The notes beneath the pieces are model-generated. The model did no database searches. It saw only the letters and a program-made list of their open reading frames with translations, and had not been told where the DNA came from. From Acidobacteriota bacterium (GTDB taxonomy: Bacteria > Acidobacteriota > Blastocatellia > Pyrinomonadales > Pyrinomonadaceae): a DNA stretch of 10,232 nt. Where the stretch lies: NCBI GenBank assembly GCA_963169175.1, contig CAUJFK010000049.1:1-10232 (forward strand), in the 5' to 3' direction. This document shows, in pieces, positions 5,884-10,232 of this stretch (position 1 is its first letter; every line of letters starts with the position of its first letter). A program made the position numbers and the translations under genes.

Positions 5884-5927
5884 CCGAAGCAGCAAGAAAC
5901 AGAATCCTCTATTGTTTCTGCTTCGGT
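5884..5927 (-). terminator. Hairpin at the 3' end of the BRO-N gene
   Basis: CCGAAGC and AGAAAC on the left (5884-5900) pair with GTTTCT and GCTTCGG on the right (about 5914-5926), with a four-base bulge and a loop of about 13 bases. The right arm encodes the final PKQKQ residues of the BRO-N protein and the stop codon is in the loop. No clear U tract follows on the minus strand, so it may attenuate or protect the mRNA end rather than terminate. Confidence 0.35.
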
Positions 5928-6748
5928 GCTGCTATAGCCTTCAGGGCTGTTTTTGCATTTAGTTCTGTAACCACGTTTTTACCAGTCTTTTTTTCCAGTT
6001 CGAGCCTTGCTACTTTTGCGACATTACCGCCTTGTTGGGCTACTGTTTTGTTTTCGTCAAAGGTCTTTGGGCCGGTTGCTTGCGAGATGTCTTTGGTCGA
6101 GGCCTCGGCGAGCATATTTAGGATAAGCTCGGTGTTGGTCATATTATCTCGCAGGTTTTCTTTCTTTAGCCCTTTGGGCGACTTGTATTCTTTTGTGTTT
6201 TTCCCTGACCAAGTTTTGGTGATAATGTCAGTTAGCGTCGCAAACTGAATTCGTTCCTTCATCCCGCGACGTTTCCATTCGTCGGTCAATTCCTTGCGAA
6301 TTTCAATGCTCTTGAGCCGCTGATTTATCCAGTTTTCCGAATATCCAAGTTTCAAATATTGTTCCAACGCCCGGTCAATGGTAAGTTCGGGGTCCTGCAT
6401 TTCGTCCAAACGCTCGGAGCCTACCTGAGCAAGCCACAGCTTAAACGGTTCAGCCTTCGGCGAGGGAATTGATTGAATGATACGCAATAGGCCTTCGGCA
6501 TTCGCGCAATTCGTTGGCTGTTTGCCGCCTGGCGTTTCGACCGAAAGGGGGGTGACAATTTGTCCCCACCCTTTTGCGAGTTCCCGATCCCGCTTGCGCA
6601 TCTTCTTGATATAGTCGCCTGGATCCTTGGTGCCGGTTAAAATTTGAACGACGTCAGAGACCACAAAGTACCAATTTTCGGTTTCAGCATTCCAAATCGT
6701 TCGTACTTTGCGTTCTTCAAATAGTTTTATTTCGCTTTTCTTTTCCAT
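5909..6748 (-). CDS. BRO-N domain (phage antirepressor-like) protein
   Basis: The 279-residue product opens with a BRO-N-type DNA-binding domain (about 6-110): IKLFEERKVRTIWNAETENW followed by YFVVSDVVQILTG, then QSIPSPKAEPFKLWLAQVG (92-110). It continues with a conserved C-terminal region: DRALEQYLKLGYSENWINQR, ELTDEWKRRG (153-162) and KGLKKENLRDNMTNTELILN (192-211). I know this full-length architecture as a common chromosomal and prophage family usually annotated BRO family or antirepressor. BRO-N domains bind DNA and, in phages, antagonise repressors or act in switching; the function of the chromosomal form is unknown. It appears complete. It starts 20 bases after the radical SAM stop and is followed by the PD-(D/E)XK gene. 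No Shine-Dalgarno sequence is visible. Lower GC than its neighbours suggests acquisition. The family call is strong; the role is open. Confidence 0.88.
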   Translation of the reverse strand: MEKKSEIKLFEERKVRTIWNAETENWYFVVSDVVQILTGTKDPGDYIKKMRKRDRELAKGWGQIVTPLSVETPGGKQPTNCANAEGLLRIIQSIPSPKAEPFKLWLAQVGSERLDEMQDPELTIDRALEQYLKLGYSENWINQRLKSIEIRKELTDEWKRRGMKERIQFATLTDIITKTWSGKNTKEYKSPKGLKKENLRDNMTNTELILNMLAEASTKDISQATGPKTFDENKTVAQQGGNVAKVARLELEKKTGKNVVTELNAKTALKAIAAPKQKQ

Positions 6749-6768
6749 AGATTTATTCGTGCCGGTTC

Positions 6769-7785
6769 CTATATTCCAGTCTGAAAATCCCTTATATCTT
6801 TAAAGGGTTTTTCCTTGTCTTCAAAATCCGGCCGGTAGTAGTGTGAGGCGGATTCGTATTCTTGCATGAAGCCTTCTTCCATTCCGATTTCTTCAAGCAA
6901 AGAGACGGCGTTGAGCCATTCGCGTTCGGAGATGCGGCGGGACAGGAGGATGTATCTTGGGTCGGTGGCGGCTTTGTTTGTCGCGTAGTATTGGGCCATT
7001 AGGGAAATTGCGGTTTTCGGGTCGAGTTCGTCACGTATCCATCGCAGGTTATCTTCGAGGCCGGCGATGTCGTTTGGCAGCACGAGCAGGCGGATGAGCA
7101 AGCCGCTTTTGAGCAGGCCGGCCTCGTCAAAGACAAGTTCATAGCCCATCTGACGATGCATTTCTTTGATCGCATTGCGGGCATGCAAAGCATAATCGCG
7201 GATCTTTGAGAATTGAAAACCGGCGTCGGAATCGGCGTATTTCAGATCGGGCAGGTAGATATCAACGATTCCGTCTAATAGCCGCAAAACCTCGACCGAA
7301 TCGTAAGCATTCGTGTTGTAAACGATAGGCAATCGCAAGCCTTGCCGGGCGGCGATCAAGATCGCTCTCGCCATTTGCGGGGCAAAGTGCGTAGGCGAAA
7401 CAAACCCGATGTTGTGGCAGCCGCGGTCTTGCAGTTCAAGCATCATTTCGGCCAATCGCTCATGCGTGACCTCGTTCTTTCGTTGCGTTTTCCAGGTTTG
7501 TGAGATCTGATAATTTTGACAATAAACGCAGCGAAGATTGCAGTTGCCGAAAAAGATATTCCCGGCGCCGTTCGTGCCTGATAGACAAGGCTCTTCGCCA
7601 AAATGTGCGGTGTAGGAAGAAACGATCGGCAAACGGCCCGAATAGCATGCGGCGATTTCGTCATTCAGCCGGTCGTTCCCGCAATCCTTTGGGCAAACGG
7701 TGCATGAGCGAAGAAGTTCTTCGAGCGCCAGAACACGCTCCTCAAGCTTAGTCTCCGCCAAGAGTTTTAGATACTTTGGGAGCAT
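6769..7785 (-). CDS. COG1313-type radical SAM protein (PflX-like)
   Basis: The 338-residue protein has the radical SAM [4Fe-4S] motif CNLRCVYC (Cys82, Cys86, Cys89) after GAGNIFFG, the layout of the COG1313 'PflX' group. It also carries an N-terminal cysteine set, C28-x2-C31-x3-C35-x11-C47 (CTVCPKDC...C), which could hold an auxiliary cluster or zinc. SSYTAHFGEEPCLSG (56-70) and QDRGCHNIGFVSPTHFAPQM (119-138) are further family signatures. These enzymes cleave S-adenosylmethionine to make a 5'-deoxyadenosyl radical. They were named for similarity to pyruvate formate-lyase activases, but no formate-lyase-like substrate gene is nearby, so the target is unknown. The start overlaps the DUF2721 gene by 38 nt in another frame. 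It is preferred because MLPKYLKLL is the normal family N-terminus and AAAGGATC lies upstream. Confident in family, not in substrate. Confidence 0.92.
   Translation of the reverse strand: MLPKYLKLLAETKLEERVLALEELLRSCTVCPKDCGNDRLNDEIAACYSGRLPIVSSYTAHFGEEPCLSGTNGAGNIFFGNCNLRCVYCQNYQISQTWKTQRKNEVTHERLAEMMLELQDRGCHNIGFVSPTHFAPQMARAILIAARQGLRLPIVYNTNAYDSVEVLRLLDGIVDIYLPDLKYADSDAGFQFSKIRDYALHARNAIKEMHRQMGYELVFDEAGLLKSGLLIRLLVLPNDIAGLEDNLRWIRDELDPKTAISLMAQYYATNKAATDPRYILLSRRISEREWLNAVSLLEEIGMEEGFMQEYESASHYYRPDFEDKEKPFKDIRDFQTGI
6789..6807 (-). terminator. Weak hairpin at the end of the radical SAM gene
   Basis: CCCTT (6789-6793) and AAGGG (6803-6807) form a 5-bp stem with a nine-base loop. On the minus strand it is followed by ATTTTC. 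It lies inside the last codons (KPFKDIRDF). It could partly end transcription before the BRO-N gene, but the stem is short. Confidence 0.25.
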
Positions 7786-8359
7786 GCTTTTTAGATCCTT
7801 TTATTCGGCCCTTTGCGTTATATCGGCTAACCACCTCTTTCGGGGCCACCTCGCGCGCCAGTTCCCATGTAAAGTCCATCTCCTGCTTTATCGTCGCCGT
7901 GGCCATTGATGTTTCTTTCAGCATCAGCAGGCTTCCGTAGAGCAGGAACAGTATCCCGATAACTCCGATCGGCACGGGCAGCCAGCGATAAATATTAAAA
8001 AGGCCCGCAACGGCTATCGTCACGCTTGTCAGGATAAACATCCCAAGCCCGTAATAGAACGTCGCCATTGCCCGCTGCAGCAACCGCGATCGGCTCGTCA
8101 CCTTATCCAGCAGATCGACTATCACCTCGACACGTTTTTCATACAGCGGTACTTCCGATTTGTCCTCGACATAGATCATTTCGCCAAGGCGGCGTTCGAG
8201 TTCGCGGGCGCGGTCAACCACCCGCCCCAGCCGTGTTGAGGTAGAGAGCACCAGCGAACCCGTCGCCGAAATAAGCAGGGTTGGTGTGACCATCGCCGTC
8301 AGAAACTCAATGGTGCTGCCAAAATTGTCCTTGATATTTACGATCTCGCTCGCAAGCAT
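7748..8359 (-). CDS. DUF2721 family membrane protein
   Basis: The 203-residue product has the DUF2721 layout. An N-terminal hydrophobic helix (about 20-40) contains TAMVTPTLLISATGSLVLST. Next comes a cytoplasmic charged stretch with RLGRVVDRARELERRL (43-58), consistent with the family's R.RT.R..dR.R.L pattern. Two further helices follow (about 102-122 and 127-147), then a basic tail (GRIKGSKKHAPKVSK). DUF2721 proteins are widespread and of unknown function; the charged helix between TM1 and TM2 may form a coiled coil. It is the first gene of the minus-strand array. It is translationally linked by a 38-nt overlap to the radical SAM gene, and divergent from the esterase gene across 33 bp. Start chosen: the ATG at 8359, preceded by a -10 box nine bases away and no Shine-Dalgarno sequence. 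Confidence 0.85.
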   Translation of the reverse strand: MLASEIVNIKDNFGSTIEFLTAMVTPTLLISATGSLVLSTSTRLGRVVDRARELERRLGEMIYVEDKSEVPLYEKRVEVIVDLLDKVTSRSRLLQRAMATFYYGLGMFILTSVTIAVAGLFNIYRWLPVPIGVIGILFLLYGSLLMLKETSMATATIKQEMDFTWELAREVAPKEVVSRYNAKGRIKGSKKHAPKVSKTLGGD

Positions 8360-8368
8360 AATTCATAG

Positions 8369-8374
8369 ATTCTA
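8369..8374 (-). promoter_or_regulatory. -10 box for the DUF2721 gene
   Basis: The minus strand reads TAGAAT, one mismatch from consensus, ending nine bases before the ATG at 8359. Transcription would start about 1-4 bases before the start codon. No -35 match is evident. It sits within a 33-bp divergent region next to the plus-strand TATAAT. Confidence 0.45.
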
Positions 8375-8377
8375 AGC

Positions 8378-8383
8378 TATAAT
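8378..8383 (+). promoter_or_regulatory. Perfect TATAAT -10 box for the esterase gene
   Basis: TATAAT ends nine bases before the ATG at 8393, so the transcript would start about 8389-8391, leaving two to four leader bases. There is no Shine-Dalgarno sequence in TTGTCCCCGA. The upstream -35 region lies inside the DUF2721 coding start, so the two divergent promoters overlap. Confidence 0.55.
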
Positions 8384-8392
8384 TGTCCCCGA

Positions 8393-9397
8393 ATGCACAT
8401 CATGATCCCTGAAGTGAAAGGCCGCGGGTCGGTCGTACGGCTGCGTCACGAAAGCGAGATTTTGAAGGGCAACCCGCTTGGCGATGCCCATGTCCGCGGC
8501 CTTTTCGTTTATCTTCCACCCGGATATTCAACTACCGACGAAAGGTTTCCGTCCGTCTATTGCCTGACCGGCTTTACCGGGCGGGGCAAAATGCTCCTCA
8601 ACGACAACGCGTTTACGCCCAATCTGGCCGAGCGTATGGACAAGCTGATCGCCGCTGGAACGATTCGGCCAATGATCGCCGTCATGCCTGACTGCTTTAC
8701 ATGGTTCGGCGGCTCGCAATACATAAACTCGACTGCGACCGGCCGCTATGAAGATTATCTTTCGCGGGAGATCGTGGCTGCCGTCGATGCCAATTTTCGT
8801 ACTATCGAAGACCGGAACGCCCGCGCCGTTATGGGTAAATCTTCAGGTGGTTACGGAGCGTTAATAATGGGCTTGCGGCATGCGGATGTGTTCGGGCTCG
8901 TGTGTTCGACCGCCGGCGACGCCTATTTCGAGTATTGCTATCCAAACGATTTTGCCAAGGCGTTTCGCGTTATCAAAGGCGACCCGATCGGGTTTATGCG
9001 AAGGTTTTGGTCAACCGAAAAACAAGGCCGTGACGATCATGCGGCGCTCAACACGATCGGTATGGCAGCGTGTTATTCGCCCGACGGCGAGTCATTCGAT
9101 ATGCCTTTTGACCTTGAGACCGGCGAGCTGCGCGATGATGTTTGGGCCAGATGGATCGAGCACGATCCGGTCAGATTAGTTGAAAAACATGCCAAGGACC
9201 TCAAAAGCCTAAAGCTGCTCTACGTTGACGCCGGAACCCGCGACGAATTTGCCCTTGATGTCGGTGCCAGAATCTTGTCGCGCAAGCTCGCTGAGAACGC
9301 CATCGGCCACATACACGAAGACTTTGACGACGGACACTTTCACATCTCGTACCGATACGACCGCTCACTCGAATTGATCTCTGAGAGGATGGTTTAA
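8393..9397 (+). CDS. Alpha/beta-hydrolase esterase (PF00756-type)
   Basis: The 334-residue soluble protein belongs to the putative-esterase (esterase D / Fes-like) alpha/beta hydrolases. Visible landmarks: RGLFVYLPPGYSTTDERFPS (35-54) and VYCLTGFTG (55-63), with the oxyanion-hole region; IAVMPDCFTWFGGSQYINS (95-113); the nucleophile elbow MGKSSGGYGA with Ser150 in GxSxG; DAGTRDEF (279-286) with the probable acid Asp284; and DDGHFHISY (312-320) with catalytic His315. All three triad positions are present and length is near the family's 280-330. It hydrolyses a carboxylic ester or related bond, but the substrate cannot be told. No signal peptide is seen, so it is probably cytoplasmic. The gene stands alone, divergent from DUF2721 and convergent with the Mpo1-like gene. 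ATG 8393 is chosen; ATG 8402 is an alternative (three residues shorter). Family assignment is secure. Confidence 0.9.
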   Translation: MHIMIPEVKGRGSVVRLRHESEILKGNPLGDAHVRGLFVYLPPGYSTTDERFPSVYCLTGFTGRGKMLLNDNAFTPNLAERMDKLIAAGTIRPMIAVMPDCFTWFGGSQYINSTATGRYEDYLSREIVAAVDANFRTIEDRNARAVMGKSSGGYGALIMGLRHADVFGLVCSTAGDAYFEYCYPNDFAKAFRVIKGDPIGFMRRFWSTEKQGRDDHAALNTIGMAACYSPDGESFDMPFDLETGELRDDVWARWIEHDPVRLVEKHAKDLKSLKLLYVDAGTRDEFALDVGARILSRKLAENAIGHIHEDFDDGHFHISYRYDRSLELISERMV

Positions 9398-9400
9398 GGT

Positions 9401-9510
9401 AGTGACGCGGGGACGCAGAGTAGAGGATTAGAGAAAAGCAATTGAAGCGCGAGAATGGGCAATGGTCTCTTGCTTCAATTCGCCTCTACGTCTCTCGGCG
9501 TCTCTGCGTT
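9401..9510. repeat. Inverted repeat of GACGCAGAG-type units overlapping a gene end
   Basis: The left arm (9401-9427) has GACGCGGGGACGCAGAG followed by TAGAGG. The right arm (9481-9510), read in reverse, gives ACGCAGAGACGCCGAGAG followed by GTAGAGG. They align over about 25 bases with several substitutions and a short gap. Inside lies a stronger hairpin (9440-9480). The right arm is inside the coding sequence of the Mpo1-like gene. Confidence 0.6.
9440..9480. terminator. Bidirectional hairpin between convergent genes
   Basis: AATTGAAGC (9440-9448) pairs with GCTTCAATT (9472-9480). After a two-base mismatch, GAGA (9451-9454) pairs with TCTC (9466-9469), leaving an 11-base loop. It lies 43 bases after the esterase stop and covers the last codon and stop of the Mpo1-like gene. 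No long U tract is present, but a hairpin between convergent genes suits termination from both sides. Confidence 0.45.
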
Positions 9511-9828
9511 GGACTCCCGTGCGCGTTCGATCTCCTGGCCCATGCGCCCGGTGATCATGCACCACATCATCTTGTAATCAGATACAAAGGACCAGAGAGG
9601 ATATTTGAACGTAGCCGGGCGGTTCTTTTCAATGACAAAATGCGCAAACCACGCAAATGTGTAGCCGACGACCAATGAAAGTGGAAAGTAATACCACGTT
9701 CCACGCCAAATGAACCAAACGAGCAGTAACAAGCCGAGCGATGTCCCGACAAAATGCAGCACCCGCGTCAGCGGTTTGCTGTGCTCGCGGACATAGAAGG
9801 GCCAGAATTCGTCGTAGCTGGCAATCAT
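9475..9828 (-). CDS. DUF962 / Mpo1-like membrane protein
   Basis: The 117-residue protein matches the DUF962 (Mpo1-like) family: SYDEFWPFYVREHSKPLTR (4-22), VLHFVGTSLGLLLLV (23-37) and FAWFAHFVIEKNRPATFKYP (58-77). His16, His25, His63 and Glu67 are candidate metal ligands. It has about two to three hydrophobic helices (24-41, 44-66). Yeast Mpo1 is an Fe(II)-dependent dioxygenase that shortens 2-hydroxy fatty acids in sphingoid-base breakdown. Bacterial members are uncharacterised, so activity here is inference. The last eleven residues (NAETPRDVEAN) are encoded by an arm of the intergenic repeat, so the C-terminal tail appears to come from that element. The ATG at 9828 fits the usual N-terminus. 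No Shine-Dalgarno sequence is seen in GACTAACC. It lies 94 bp after the zinc-ribbon gene on the same strand. Confidence 0.88.
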   Translation of the reverse strand: MIASYDEFWPFYVREHSKPLTRVLHFVGTSLGLLLLVWFIWRGTWYYFPLSLVVGYTFAWFAHFVIEKNRPATFKYPLWSFVSDYKMMWCMITGRMGQEIERARESNAETPRDVEAN

Positions 9829-9922
9829 TGGTTAGTCGGCATTTGGGCCTGACCATCGCCATTTGCACCGACGCGATGTTTCATCGACCGCTGAGGATCG
9901 ACTCCATTCGAGCCGGCCTTTG

Positions 9923-10232
9923 TCAGGCAGTTGCTTCGTTCTGTTCTTCCTTGCGCGGAATAAAAAGGATCCGCGAACAGCTTTCGCAGGTTATGATCTG
10001 GACTCCTTTTTTTACCTCGACCTGCATTTGCGGCCTGAGCGCCATGAAACAGGCACTGCATGAGCCTTTGACGACCTCAGAGACGGCGATGCCGTCGCGG
10101 CTGCGTTGGGCAAGGCGGTTGTAAACTGTCGCCAGCTGTGCCGGAAGCGTCGCAAAAACGGTTTCGCGGGCCTTTGTATCTGCAGCGAATTCAGACCTGT
10201 CGGCCGCAAGCTGCGAATCAAATCCCTTCAGT
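9923..10232 (-). CDS. C4-type zinc-ribbon protein, COG1579-like (5' end missing)
   Basis: An open minus-strand frame enters from the right edge (first full codon at 10231) and stops at TGA 9925-9923, giving 102 residues. It has no start in the window. It contains a probable coiled-coil/helical part (LKGFDSQLAADRSEFAADTK), then ATVYNRLAQRSRDGIAV. A zinc ribbon follows with CSAC (58-61) and CESC (82-85): CX2C-X20-CX2C, with SCSACFMALRPQ and IITCESCSRIL. This matches the C-terminal zf-RING_7 domain of COG1579 proteins, which are about 230-250 residues long with a long N-terminal coiled coil. Family members are thought to act as nucleic-acid or protein adaptors; the role is unknown. About 60% of the protein lies beyond the window. 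The next 94 bases to the Mpo1-like gene contain only a tiny CGATG-TTT-CATCG hairpin (9874-9886). Confidence 0.85.
   Translation of the reverse strand, partial: LKGFDSQLAADRSEFAADTKARETVFATLPAQLATVYNRLAQRSRDGIAVSEVVKGSCSACFMALRPQMQVEVKKGVQIITCESCSRILFIPRKEEQNEATA

Noticed and set aside
6769..7785. Naming the radical SAM gene pflA or pyruvate formate-lyase activase
   Set aside because: COG1313 proteins only resemble the activase; no formate-lyase-type substrate is nearby and the N-terminal cysteine set is different.
9829..9922. Possible RNase P RNA or other ncRNA beside the zinc-ribbon gene
   Set aside because: The 94-bp gap is too short and lacks the conserved rnpB signatures; only a 5-bp hairpin is present.
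9741..10124. 127-codon plus-strand frame near the right edge
   Set aside because: It lies antisense to two minus-strand genes with clear motifs (Mpo1-like and C4 zinc ribbon).
10012..10221. 69-codon minus-strand frame at the right edge
   Set aside because: Another frame of the same strand carries the CX2C...CX2C zinc ribbon and is open to the window edge; this one is its shadow.

Overview
The window looks like chromosomal DNA from a mid-GC, aerobic-type bacterium. The best guess is Acidobacteriota, probably class Blastocatellia. That rests on the gene repertoire: an M28-like peptidase tail, a very long PDZ-multi-TM-GAF-PAS histidine kinase, a DUF2721 protein, a COG1313 radical SAM protein, and short intergenic CACAGAG/CACGAAG repeats of a kind I associate with such genomes. 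The taxonomy is inference. I see no rRNA, tRNA, CRISPR array, transposase or replication origin.

Layout. The left edge holds the last 35 codons of a plus-strand protein that resembles the C-terminus of secreted M28 peptidases. It converges on a 992-residue membrane histidine kinase on the minus strand (313-3291). A 372-bp gene-free stretch follows; it contains a good intrinsic terminator. From 8359 down to 3664 nearly everything is on the minus strand. In transcription order these are DUF2721 membrane protein, radical SAM protein (38-nt overlap), BRO-N antirepressor-like protein, small PD-(D/E)XK nuclease-like protein, ParD-type antitoxin, 27-codon ParE remnant running in frame into a four-TM membrane protein, Bcp-type peroxiredoxin (ATGA overlap), and a YggX-like protein with four added cysteines. 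An alpha/beta-hydrolase esterase runs divergently from DUF2721 across 33 bp. It converges on a DUF962/Mpo1-like membrane protein. The right edge cuts a C4-zinc-ribbon protein (COG1579 type) that has no start codon inside the window.

How the genes fit together. The peroxiredoxin and the YggX-like protein suit peroxide and iron-sulfur protection. The segment from about 4914 to 6748 (BRO-N, PD-(D/E)XK, ParD and broken ParE) has accessory-island character: it looks AT-richer, its genes are of phage or toxin-antitoxin type, and it contains a decayed toxin. It sits inside a housekeeping-type array.

Two themes recur. First, three intergenic loci carry imperfect inverted repeats built from degenerate CACAGAG/CACGAAG-type units. 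One seems to supply a promoter -10 box, and another encodes the C-terminal tail of a protein. Second, four genes (esterase, DUF2721, ParD, YggX-like) have a near-consensus -10 hexamer only 6-9 nt before the start codon and no clear Shine-Dalgarno sequence, which suggests leaderless transcripts. No complete undescribed system could be proven from sequence alone. The best candidates for follow-up are the ParD/ParE-remnant/membrane-protein arrangement and the BRO-PD-(D/E)XK pair.
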